A stretch of 64,000 bases of DNA from Promethearchaeota archaeon (GTDB lineage: Archaea; Asgardarchaeota; Lokiarchaeia; Sigyniarchaeales; SOKP01). Shown here piece after piece: positions 10,565 to 18,227 of this stretch. The translations under genes were made by a program, and so were the position numbers. The notes below the pieces were generated by a model. It did not search any database. It was not told where the DNA came from and worked only from the letters and a program-made list of their open reading frames with translations. How positions within the stretch are numbered: the stretch's first letter is position 1; every line of letters begins with the position of its first letter. Where the stretch lies: positions 124,001 to 188,000 of the forward strand of contig RDOA01000002.1 in NCBI GenBank assembly GCA_011364925.1, read 5' to 3'.

Positions 10565-11050
10565 ATGATAAAAAGAGTTTTGTTCATTTGTTACGCTAAT
10601 ACCTGCCGAACTCCAGCAGCATTTGAACTTGCGAAACTTTATGCTGAAAAAATTGACTTAAAGGGTGTTATGTTCGATTCTGCTGGTTTTCACATTGCGT
10701 TCGATCACGCGCAACCTGAAACTATCGAATACCTTAAAGTAAAAGGAATTGAGATGAACGATTTTAAACCAAAACCTATAACTAAAGAGTTAATTAAAGA
10801 ACAAGATCTCATTATAGGAATGGAAAGATACCAATTGACAAAATTAAAAAATAAATTCAAAGATCTAAAGGAGGATCTGAAAGGTAGGTTATTTACGTTG
10901 AAACAATTCAACGGAGCAGACAAAAAGAACTTAAATATTCCTGATCCATATAAAAAAGAGAAAATGAAATACTTTGAAATACTAGAAATCGTTGAAAAGA
11001 ATGTTGAAATGCTAGTTAATAGAATCAAACAAATAAACAAACCAAGCTAA
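10565..11050 (+). CDS. Low-molecular-weight phosphatase-like protein, copy 3
   Basis: The third tandem copy, 161 residues. The P-loop is CYANTCRTPAAFE, with nucleophile Cys9 and Arg15. The usual glycine after the variable position is Ala and the Ser after Arg is Thr, both tolerated in the superfamily. The acid loop is LNIPDPYKKE. FDSAGFHIAF and the repeated QPETIEYLKVKGIEMNDF, which is nearly the same in copy 1, show that the three genes arose by local duplication. It begins 24 bases after the stop of copy 2 and probably ends the operon, since the next gene converges on it. Confidence 0.86.
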   Translation: MIKRVLFICYANTCRTPAAFELAKLYAEKIDLKGVMFDSAGFHIAFDHAQPETIEYLKVKGIEMNDFKPKPITKELIKEQDLIIGMERYQLTKLKNKFKDLKEDLKGRLFTLKQFNGADKKNLNIPDPYKKEKMKYFEILEIVEKNVEMLVNRIKQINKPS

Positions 11051-11082
11051 AAATAAGTGATCACTCCTATAATATTATTGAT

Positions 11083-12084
11083 TTAATTAAATCCTTTTTT
11101 TATTGTCGTTTTATGGAGTTTATCATAGCTTAATGTACTAAAAGGACATACTTTTACACAAATAGTACAACCATAGTTCTGAACAAAATATGGAAAGCAT
11201 ATCTCACCATCAATATGTGTGATTAAACCATTTTTCTGTTGAATTGCCTGCTCTTTTATAGCTAAAGGTGGGCATTTTTTAATGCAAATTCCGCACGTTG
11301 CGCAATAATCCTTAATCCAACTATGGGAGTTTTTAGAATGATAAGGTAGATTTGCTATATTAGTAAATACAGCAGCTAATCTTACTCTTGGTCCAAATTC
11401 AGGTGTAATCAATAATCCGTGCCTGCCAAACCAACCTAACCCAGCATCTTTCGCTAATGGAGGGTATAATACAATTCCCCCTAAAGGATGGGAGGCTTGA
11501 GCGGCGTATCCATTTTTTCGCAAATATGCAGCAATTTTATTTGCTGCTATTCCAAGTTTGTTGTAGGTTTGCATTATCATTTTCACTGTCTTTCTATGAG
11601 GTGCTAAAGCAATTCTATCTTTATCCATCTCCATAACCAATACGATAGCATTTTCAAAAAGGACTGCTTTATTCTTGAATATCAGATGTCGAGGTAATTT
11701 AGAAAATCCAATAGAAGCTAAACCTTGGTCCATACAAAATTCTTTCAGGTTCTCCAGAAAAACATCATCAATCTCAACTTTTTTTCTATTTTCGTTTTTT
11801 TTTAAACTATCAATTGATTTATTTATATTCCTAACATTGGAAAGCATAGGGAGTATAGTTGAACGATTCATTAGATTGTTTTTATTACCCCTCTCTGCAA
11901 AATCGATAATATGCAAGGGAATGTCAAATCGAACTGGAGATAAATTATTTGCTGTGATTACCCCAGCTTTTTCAGTTAATGCTTCCTCTTTTCGATAGAT
12001 TTTCTCTATAGAGGGCTTCATGAATCTTCTATAGAATATCTTTTTAATTCTTACTCCTAGCTTCATAGAACATAACCCTATCAA
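11083..12084 (-). CDS. Iron-sulfur protein of the QueG / reductive-dehalogenase-like family
   Basis: A 333-residue protein with a C-terminal double [4Fe-4S] module: CATCGICIKKCPP and CTICVKVCP, separated by about 40 residues. The preceding segment GLGWFGRHGLLITPEFGPRV is characteristic of the cobalamin-dependent epoxyqueuosine reductase and reductive dehalogenase superfamily. No clear cobalamin-binding motif stands out, so the substrate cannot be named, and many archaeal members have unknown roles. The start at 12084 (MIGLCS) could instead be the ATG at 12066 (MKLGVR). No Tat-type signal peptide is seen, so it is probably cytoplasmic. It stands alone and converges on the phosphatase trio. Confidence 0.78.
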   Translation of the reverse strand: MIGLCSMKLGVRIKKIFYRRFMKPSIEKIYRKEEALTEKAGVITANNLSPVRFDIPLHIIDFAERGNKNNLMNRSTILPMLSNVRNINKSIDSLKKNENRKKVEIDDVFLENLKEFCMDQGLASIGFSKLPRHLIFKNKAVLFENAIVLVMEMDKDRIALAPHRKTVKMIMQTYNKLGIAANKIAAYLRKNGYAAQASHPLGGIVLYPPLAKDAGLGWFGRHGLLITPEFGPRVRLAAVFTNIANLPYHSKNSHSWIKDYCATCGICIKKCPPLAIKEQAIQQKNGLITHIDGEICFPYFVQNYGCTICVKVCPFSTLSYDKLHKTTIKKGFN

Positions 12085-12385
12085 GATATTAATTGTAAAA
12101 GGTAAATTACTTTTATTTATCTTGTGATATCTTAAAATTTATTTAACAAATTATAAGATTAATTATACTCTCATATTTAGGGAAAAGGGAGAGAAAATAA
12201 AAAGTACTCCCTTCCTTCATAATCTTCTTAATATTGGCACAATTTTCGAAATCTGTAACTTTAAAAAACCATACTCTATTTTATATGTAAGATTTTTAGT
12301 TCTTACACATTCACTACGAATTTTGACACGATTGTCGAAATTAAATTACTAATATAACAAACTATTAGGATAAGGGGATTCCTTT
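12085..12385. promoter_or_regulatory. Intergenic region with two inverted repeats
   Basis: This 301-base divergent intergenic region holds no convincing gene. AAGGGAG (12185-12191) pairs with CTCCCTT (12207-12213) to give a 7-bp stem with a 15-base loop. Nearer the plus-strand gene, TTGACA-CGAT-TGTCGAA (12324-12340) is an almost perfect palindrome 46 bases before the TTG start at 12386 and could be an operator. The rest is AT-rich promoter-like sequence. Confidence 0.35.
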
Positions 12386-12946
12386 TTGGAGAATGATGAT
12401 ATAGATGAGAAATTTTTAAATGATTTAAATCGAAGTATTCAGAACGATCTTTCTAATGTTAACTCGTTAAGGGGATTTGAGATAATCTCTGAATCCTTAG
12501 TCTATAAAATCTTAGATCTTTTTGGAAGGAACACTCTGCTTTCTATGTTGTATCAAACCGGCTCTGCACCTGGAGAAAAGATTACAGAAATTATTCGTCG
12601 AAAATATGACAAAAACGATTTTACTATTTTTGAGGCAATAAGTTTTCTAATGAATGAATTAAAAGAATTTTATTCAATACAAATAAGGGAAGTCGAGGAA
12701 TATCAGGATCACCTTAGAATCATTATAGAAAACTTTTGCTTTTTAAGAAATCCCTATAGTCACCGAGAAAAATTACAGCCGGGTAAAGCTTTTTGTCGGA
12801 TCAATAAAGGGTATTTCGAAACAGCTTTCAGAAAATTATTAGGAGACAAGTTGAAAAAAGTAGAAATCAATTTTCTCTACGATGATCGAGAAAAAAATGT
12901 GTGCGTAGAGGAGATTGTTTTTTATCCTAATCATGAAACACTGTAA
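12386..12946 (+). CDS. V4R/Bet3-like domain protein (tentative)
   Basis: A 186-residue protein without a family I can name firmly. The middle and C-terminal parts follow the V4R/TRAPP Bet3-like pattern: an early helix FGRNTLLSMLYQTG, a region of long helices (IFEAISFLMNELKEFY), then beta strands RIIIENFCFLRN, a segment GKAFCRINKGYFETAFRKLL that matches the short GFLEGALEELL-type helix of V4R domains, and a final strand VEEIVFYP. V4R domains bind small hydrophobic ligands in prokaryotes, and their relatives build eukaryotic TRAPP vesicle-tethering complexes. It starts at TTG 12386; an ATG six bases in is out of frame. Regulation through the palindrome just upstream is possible. Confidence 0.5.
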   Translation: MENDDIDEKFLNDLNRSIQNDLSNVNSLRGFEIISESLVYKILDLFGRNTLLSMLYQTGSAPGEKITEIIRRKYDKNDFTIFEAISFLMNELKEFYSIQIREVEEYQDHLRIIIENFCFLRNPYSHREKLQPGKAFCRINKGYFETAFRKLLGDKLKKVEINFLYDDREKNVCVEEIVFYPNHETL

Positions 12947-12952
12947 ATTGCG

Positions 12953-13285
12953 TTAGAGAATATCTTTAAATTGAATGTGTAACAATTTCGCTAATTTTTG
13001 TTTCTTTTTCTCCATTAAGGGACCCGCAGCAGCTGTAGCGGGACCAATAGAGCCCATACCAAGGTTGTTATGGATTTCCCAGTAGTATTTTCTATAAATT
13101 CTTACCTTATTCGTTTGATCCTTTCTCACTTCTTCTAAAGCAGATTCAATAATTTTATCTGCAACAGCATCGAGCTCTTTCAATCTTTGATTAATATATT
13201 CCCCGGTTATGTCCTTCCCTGTAGAAGGATCTATAACATGTTGAGTTAAATTTTCATCTCGAGTTTGTCTATTTTTCTCATTCAT
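12953..13285 (-). CDS. Small helical protein, unknown
   Basis: A 110-residue, charged, mostly helical protein that I do not recognise. The N-terminal third (residues 1-25) looks disordered, then HVIDPSTGKDITGEYINQRL leads into a long helix (about 32-62) and an amphipathic C-terminal helix MEKKKQKLAKLLHI. A small non-polar stretch (GSIGPATAAAGPL) interrupts it. No cysteines or histidine clusters suggest metal binding. It converges on the V4R-like gene with only 6 bases between stops. Composition is coding-like, but function is open. Confidence 0.65.
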   Translation of the reverse strand: MNEKNRQTRDENLTQHVIDPSTGKDITGEYINQRLKELDAVADKIIESALEEVRKDQTNKVRIYRKYYWEIHNNLGMGSIGPATAAAGPLMEKKKQKLAKLLHIQFKDIL

Positions 13286-13449
13286 AAGATAGATAAAAAG
13301 TACTTGAATTAAACCTTAGCTACCTTTTTAAAAAGGTACTTCTCCAATAGAACCAAAAACGGAGTCAATATTGGTTTCTTTTACTACAACAAAATGAGAA
13401 ATTAATTATAATCAAATAGATCATTCATTTTTACTTTTTTAGAAACGAA

Positions 13450-13551
13450 ATGTCAAAGATTAAAAAAAAATTTGAATTAGATTACATACAACAATCTGAT
13501 TTTAAAAAACTTAAAAAGAAAATGTTAAAGTTGGTAGACAAAAATGGTTGA
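13450..13551 (+). CDS. Possible 33-residue basic leader peptide
   Basis: A short frame starts at ATG 13450 and ends at a TGA that overlaps the start of the 3-hydroxyacyl-CoA dehydrogenase gene by 8 bases. The product is highly basic (starts MSKIKKKFELDYIQQSDF and continues with lysine-rich helix, ending VDKNG). Overlap with the next start is the arrangement of translational coupling. AT-rich sequence can yield Lys-rich frames by chance, so support is weak. Confidence 0.3.
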   Translation: MSKIKKKFELDYIQQSDFKKLKKKMLKLVDKNG

Positions 13552-14719
13552 AATTAAAAACATCGTATTGATTGGTGCTGGGTTAATGGGACACAATGCA
13601 GCCCAGATCTGTTTAATGGCGGGTTATAACGTCACTTTAGTCGATATTAGTGATGAATTTGTTAATGCTGGCGCTGCGAAGATTGATGAGGGTCTAAAAA
13701 AGCTTGAAGCAAAAGGATCTTTAGGTGAAGGTATTTCAGCTGCCAGCCTAATGGGAAATCTGAAAAAAACAACTGATCTGGCAAGTGCGGTAAAAGACGC
13801 TGATTTCGTTATTGAAGCCGTGGTCGAAAAAATGGATGTTAAAAAACAAGTATTTAAAACGTGTGACGAGAACGCTCCGCCTCATTGCATCTTAGCCACA
13901 AATACTTCAACGATGAGTATAACAGAAATAGGTAGCGTAACAAATAGGCAAGATAAAGTAATAGGGATGCACTTTTTTAATCCACCTATTTTAATGCGAT
14001 TAATAGAAATTATCGCTGGTGAAAAGAGTTCGGAAGAATCTATGAATACTGGTGTTGAATTAGGAGAGAAGCTGCCTTGCTTAAAAGGAAAGAGATTTGT
14101 TCCAAAAGTCTTAAAAGATCGTCCAGGATTTATTGTGAACCGCATGAATGCTCCAGTTCAAATTTATCTTAATTGGGTGTTTGATCAAGCGGCTGAAAAA
14201 GGAATCCCTTGGAATCAAATTGACGCTGACGCAGCTGGTTTAATGCCAATGGGACCTTGCGAGCTTGCAGATTATGTTGGTATTGATACAATGTTTCATG
14301 TCGGGAACTATTACACACAAACATTATCCCCAGATTTTAAACCAGGGAAAGTGATTACGAAAATGGTTGAAGAGAACAAACTTGGACGAAAATCTCCCCA
14401 AGGCTTTTTTGATTGGTCCGCAGGTAGACCTAAAATAGATAAATCTGTAAAAGCTGGATTGTTTAACGTTGAAAGTTCCATGGCAATCATGCTGAACGAA
14501 GGTTGCCGTCTATTAGAAGAGGGAGTCGTCACAGGATTTAAAGTAATCGATGAAGCGAACATGGCTGGGATGAACACGCCCGGACCTTTTGGAGCGGGAA
14601 AGAAAAATTTCGAAAAATGGTCACAACTTTTAGAAGATTTAGCAGATAAAACTGGTAAAGATTATCTCAGACCTTGTGAGCTTATGAAAACTGGTGGATT
14701 TGTGGACATGAGAAAATAA
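13544..14719 (+). CDS. 3-hydroxyacyl-CoA dehydrogenase
   Basis: NAD-dependent oxidation of a 3-hydroxyacyl-CoA to the 3-ketoacyl-CoA in beta-oxidation, or the reverse in synthesis. The N-terminal Rossmann domain starts IVLIGAGLMGHNAAQICLMAG. The catalytic pair is His143 in GMHFFNPP and Glu155 in LIEIIAGE, and the C-terminal helical domain has KDRPGFIVNRMNAP and PMGPCELADYVGID. At 391 residues it is longer than the 280-residue minimal enzyme: a second, partial C-terminal domain copy follows (NEGCRLLEEGVV to GPFGAGKKNF). The start is ATG 13544. The next gene, 200 bases downstream on the same strand, is an enoyl-CoA hydratase, the preceding step of the same pathway. Confidence 0.95.
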   Translation: MVEIKNIVLIGAGLMGHNAAQICLMAGYNVTLVDISDEFVNAGAAKIDEGLKKLEAKGSLGEGISAASLMGNLKKTTDLASAVKDADFVIEAVVEKMDVKKQVFKTCDENAPPHCILATNTSTMSITEIGSVTNRQDKVIGMHFFNPPILMRLIEIIAGEKSSEESMNTGVELGEKLPCLKGKRFVPKVLKDRPGFIVNRMNAPVQIYLNWVFDQAAEKGIPWNQIDADAAGLMPMGPCELADYVGIDTMFHVGNYYTQTLSPDFKPGKVITKMVEENKLGRKSPQGFFDWSAGRPKIDKSVKAGLFNVESSMAIMLNEGCRLLEEGVVTGFKVIDEANMAGMNTPGPFGAGKKNFEKWSQLLEDLADKTGKDYLRPCELMKTGGFVDMRK

Positions 14720-14922
14720 GCAAAATTATTAACTTTATTTCACCTTATATTTCTCTTTTTTTTTCTATTCTGGTTTCACTACTTAACTAAACGAAATGGT
14801 TATAGTTTGCCCAAATCAAGTAATTGAAAAATTTGAAAGTTTTTAATTACTAAAGGATTACTACTTAATATTCACGAATCAAATTTTTTATAAATTAAAG
14901 AAACAAAAAGAGGTTAAAGAAA

Positions 14923-15867
14923 ATGACAGAATTTGAACATATTTTTATTGAATGGCCAACCAAAGTTGATGATCAAGGGAATATCATAAGAGAGGGAACA
15001 ATTGATGGCAATTACGCTGTAATTTCGATTAATCGACCCGATCGATTGAATGCGTTAACAGAGCAAACTGTTTCTGAAATTTCTAGAGCGTTAAGAATGA
15101 TGGAAATTGATAGTAGCGTTCGAGCAGTTGTTCTTCGAGGCACTAAGGAGTTTACAAAGAAACCAGCATTTTCCGCGGGAGCAGATTTAGCCGCTGCTTT
15201 TAGTCCTGGTCTAAGACCAAATATAACGTGGCACATGGCATTAGCGATGAGAATTAGGCATCGCGATTACGATGAGATCGAACAATTCTCGAAACCATTA
15301 ATTGCTGCTGTTGATGGATTTGCATACGGTGGTGGATGTGAACTAGTATTATGTTGTGATCTCGTAATTGTATCTGATAGAGCGAGTTTAGGACTCCCTG
15401 AGATCAATCGAGGTATTTTTCCTGCAAATGGAGGAGTGACTCGTATGGCAGAGAGAGTGGGAACTAATAGAGCTTTACAAATGGCGATGACGGGAGAACC
15501 AATCAGCGGTCAAATTGCACTTGAATGGGGTTTGGCTAATTGGATCGCTCCAGCGGGAGAAGAGTTTGAAAAACTCGTTCACGAGAAAGCTAAATGGTTT
15601 GGGAACGCTCCTACTACTGCGTTATTTGTGATAAAGAAGTGTGTGAAGTTTGGAACAAGGAACGTCCAGTTAGGATTAATAATGGAACAGATGGGTTTTG
15701 GAATCAATCAAGTCTCATTTGACGCGAAAGAGGGAATAATGGCTTTTAATAGGAAAATAAAGTGTCCTAAATGTGGTGGCAAAGGCAAATTTGAAGATGG
15801 TACTACTTGCGATGTCTGTAAAGGAAATAGAAAAGTAAAGGATACCCCTCATTTTAAAGGGGAATAA
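14923..15867 (+). CDS. Enoyl-CoA hydratase with C-terminal DnaJ-like zinc finger
   Basis: Crotonase-family enzyme adding water to a trans-2-enoyl-CoA. Residues 20-275 form the crotonase fold: FSAGADLAA supplies the oxyanion hole, and both catalytic glutamates of true hydratases are present, Glu140 in YGGGCELVLCCD and Glu160 in GLPEINRGIFPANGG. The unusual part is the tail (residues 281-314), CPKCGGKGKFEDGTTCDVC, a CxxCxGxG ... CxxCxG arrangement like one zinc-binding lobe of the DnaJ cysteine-rich domain (Cys281, 284, 296, 299). It is in frame, with no stop between, and ends with a short basic tail. A good purine-rich ribosome-binding region (AAAGAGGT) precedes the ATG. Confidence 0.93.
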   Translation: MTEFEHIFIEWPTKVDDQGNIIREGTIDGNYAVISINRPDRLNALTEQTVSEISRALRMMEIDSSVRAVVLRGTKEFTKKPAFSAGADLAAAFSPGLRPNITWHMALAMRIRHRDYDEIEQFSKPLIAAVDGFAYGGGCELVLCCDLVIVSDRASLGLPEINRGIFPANGGVTRMAERVGTNRALQMAMTGEPISGQIALEWGLANWIAPAGEEFEKLVHEKAKWFGNAPTTALFVIKKCVKFGTRNVQLGLIMEQMGFGINQVSFDAKEGIMAFNRKIKCPKCGGKGKFEDGTTCDVCKGNRKVKDTPHFKGE

Positions 15868-15938
15868 TCCATACCCATATTTTTTTTATACAATTTTTTC
15901 TTAAATTTTATTTCTTAGTATAAATTATTAATAAAATA

Positions 15939-16487
15939 ATGGAAAATATTGAATTAATCGAAGAAATCAGTGATGGAAACCTTTTCCTACGAAAAATTAC
16001 TCGAAACGACGCTTCTTTTTTTTATCTGAGTCTCAAAGAAAAGGAAATGACTAATTATCTCTCGTTAGGACCGTTAAATTCTTTCGAACATTCAAAAAGA
16101 TTGATAAAGAGCTATTTAAGATCTTGGGATAAGTATCTCCAATTTAATTATGTGATTGAATTAAGAGAATATGGTTCCATCAAACCAATTGGTTCAGTAA
16201 GTTTATGGGCAATAAACTGGTTCCATTCACGTTCCGAAATAGGGATTTGGATTGTTCCTAAATATTGGGAACAAGGCTTAGGCACAAAATCTATTATATT
16301 AATAAAAAACATCGCGTTTAACCACTTAAATTTGAATAGACTTGAGGCTCATATTGCCGTTCAAAATGAGAGATCTATTAGAATGTTTAAAAAATGTAGC
16401 TTTTTAGAAGAAGGCAAATTACATATGTATTTAAAGTTAAACGGAGAATTTCAGGATGCAATTATTTTATCCTGTCTAAACTCTTAA
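15939..16487 (+). CDS. GNAT-family N-acetyltransferase (RimJ/RimL-like)
   Basis: A 182-residue acetyl-CoA-dependent N-acetyltransferase of the RimJ/RimL/Acetyltransf_3 type. LFLRKITRNDASFFY begins the domain in the usual way for the subfamily. The core strand and acetyl-CoA-binding loop are EIGIWIVPKYWEQGLGTKSI, corresponding to the family's Q/RxxGxG/A signature, followed by NLNRLEAHIAVQNERSIRMF, the conserved asparagine-containing helix. The likely substrate is an N-terminal or side-chain amine of a protein or an antibiotic-like amine, which cannot be narrowed from sequence. Its stop overlaps the convergent next gene by 4 bases. Confidence 0.88.
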   Translation: MENIELIEEISDGNLFLRKITRNDASFFYLSLKEKEMTNYLSLGPLNSFEHSKRLIKSYLRSWDKYLQFNYVIELREYGSIKPIGSVSLWAINWFHSRSEIGIWIVPKYWEQGLGTKSIILIKNIAFNHLNLNRLEAHIAVQNERSIRMFKKCSFLEEGKLHMYLKLNGEFQDAIILSCLNS

Positions 16488-16930
16488 ATTAGATCCGGAC
16501 TTAGTTCGTAACTTTTTAAGACATTTTTAGCTTTCACAATATCATCTATTTCCGAAGAAAATGTCTTAAATTGAGAAAAATTCCCATTAAAATCGACCAA
16601 TTCTTTTTTATACTTAGTTAAAAACTTTTCAAAAACTTCCATAGCAATAGTGTCAATTATTTTTCTCTTCTGCTTCTTATTATCCACTTTACTATCGCAT
16701 TTAAAGATGAGGTGAAGATGAGAGTTCGGCTCAGTATAAAAATAAAAAACGCTTTTATTCATTTTTAAAGTATTTAAACTCTCGTTAAAACCGTATTTCG
16801 TAAAGCGACAAATTTGATCGAAATAGCTCGCAATCACCTGATAGTTCCGTTCAGTTATGGAATTACCTCGGAAATTGTGAAAGAATATTGGTACACCCTT
16901 GTTATTAAGAATAATAATCTCTTGGATCAA
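16484..16930 (-). CDS. Longin-like domain protein (tentative)
   Basis: A 148-residue protein whose layout fits a longin or roadblock-like fold: it opens with a beta hairpin IQEIIILNNKGVPIFFHNF, has a central pair of strands (NKSVFYFYTEPNSHLHLIFKC) and two long C-terminal helices (about 86-118 and 128-143). Eukaryotic longin proteins and adaptor small subunits begin with the same 'strand, turn with Gly, strand' pattern, and Asgard genomes encode many such proteins. There is no transmembrane segment, so it would be a cytoplasmic, SNARE-like or GTPase-associated scaffold. The assignment rests on pattern, not on a diagnostic motif. Confidence 0.45.
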   Translation of the reverse strand: MIQEIIILNNKGVPIFFHNFRGNSITERNYQVIASYFDQICRFTKYGFNESLNTLKMNKSVFYFYTEPNSHLHLIFKCDSKVDNKKQKRKIIDTIAMEVFEKFLTKYKKELVDFNGNFSQFKTFSSEIDDIVKAKNVLKSYELSPDLI

Positions 16931-17076
16931 TTTGTATCCAAAAATTATATTTACTTGTGGCTATATAAATCTTCGCTATAACAATATTGAAGAGTTTGAA
17001 TTAATTAACATACCTATTAATAGGGTAATAATTGACGAATTTACTAATGAATAAGTATAGTGTATGAATACATTCA

Positions 17077-18123
17077 CTAATTTTGATTTAAAGTTTTAAT
17101 TATACCCACAATTTTTTTAAATATTTTTAGAGATTCATCAAAGTTTTCTTTTTTTAAGGCTTCTATACCTTGAATGTTATAGTTCCGAATTAAGTTGCTC
17201 GTTTCGGCGATTTCAGAAATCTTATTTATTTTTTTCTCCAGAATTTCTATGTAACCCGAGTACTCGTCCAATTGATCTGCTTTTCCTATGAACCTTGAGA
17301 TTTTAATGATTTGATTAATGTTATTAATAGCTTCTCTAAATTGGTTTTGGGAAATATTTAAATTAATTCTTCCTTCTAATTCTTTTATATCCTCCACTAA
17401 CTTAAGATATTTACTCTCAGCATCAACAACATGCTTTAATTTAGCTTTCAATTTTTGGATGTAATCCGAAAAATCAGATTTTTGTAGCAGTTCTATTTTG
17501 GACTCTAAAATATTTCTTGCTTCATCAAATTCGTAATTATCAGTTAATTTTGAAACTCTTTTGATATTCAATTCTATATCTTCATTAAGATCGTATTTCT
17601 TCTTTAATTCTAAATATGTTGCTTCATATGTTTCCCATTTTTTAAGATTTTTTGAATCATTGAGCACATTTAACAAGTTTCTAGCTTTCTTCAATGCTTC
17701 TCCAGCTAAAAGAAGGTTATTTGTATTGATATAGCTATTGAATTGAATTTCTAGAGGATCAAGTTGCTTAATTAAATTTTTTTGGTTTTTTTGAAATGTA
17801 ATCCAGCGCTTTTCATCTTCAATAAATAAATCTCTTACTCGTTCAAAAGAATTAAGTTTCAAATCTCTTTCGTAGTATTGTTTAAAGTTTTGTATTAGGT
17901 CATGAGCTTCCACAACCTTTCCTTGAGTTACCAACTTTTCGTAATCTTCAATTAACTTTTCGAAGTCGCCTCTTACAGCAATGAAATCTTGATCACTCTT
18001 AGCTTGCGTGTAAAGCGTGGCGATAAGTTCATTTTCTTCTTCCACAACAGAATATAACTTAGCTTGTTTTGCAATATCCACAATTATTTTAGCAGTTTTT
18101 ATTGCCTCATCGTAATTTCCCAT
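17077..18123 (-). CDS. Coiled-coil protein, possibly the C-terminal half of the gelsolin-like protein
   Basis: At least 348 residues, almost entirely helical and rich in Lys, Glu, Ile and Leu, with repeated helical pairs of the form NYDEAIKTAKIIVDIA and NFDESLKIFKKIVGII, like TPR or spectrin-type helical repeats. The ATG at 18123 gives the start shown, but the same frame is open and coding-like for 35 further codons up to about 18228, with no ATG, GTG or TTG in it. That points to an upstream joining with the preceding gene (18228-19286), whose C terminus ends in the same kind of repeat. The two would join by a -1 shift at a run of six A on the coding strand near 18232. Function is unknown; a cytoplasmic scaffold is likely. 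Confidence 0.7.
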   Translation of the reverse strand: MGNYDEAIKTAKIIVDIAKQAKLYSVVEEENELIATLYTQAKSDQDFIAVRGDFEKLIEDYEKLVTQGKVVEAHDLIQNFKQYYERDLKLNSFERVRDLFIEDEKRWITFQKNQKNLIKQLDPLEIQFNSYINTNNLLLAGEALKKARNLLNVLNDSKNLKKWETYEATYLELKKKYDLNEDIELNIKRVSKLTDNYEFDEARNILESKIELLQKSDFSDYIQKLKAKLKHVVDAESKYLKLVEDIKELEGRINLNISQNQFREAINNINQIIKISRFIGKADQLDEYSGYIEILEKKINKISEIAETSNLIRNYNIQGIEALKKENFDESLKIFKKIVGIIKTLNQN

Positions 18124-18227
18124 TAAGTAGTGGTTATTTGCGATAACCTTTAATTCATCGATTTTCGAGAGGACTTCAATCTTATTCTTGCTATCAATAT
18201 GTTCTTTTATTTTTTCCTCCTCTCCAT

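Noticed and set aside
10705-11040. Minus-strand frame of 111 codons opposite the third phosphatase gene
   Set aside because: It lies wholly antisense to a gene with intact P-loop and acid loop; the product is a low-complexity Ser/Phe-rich sequence.
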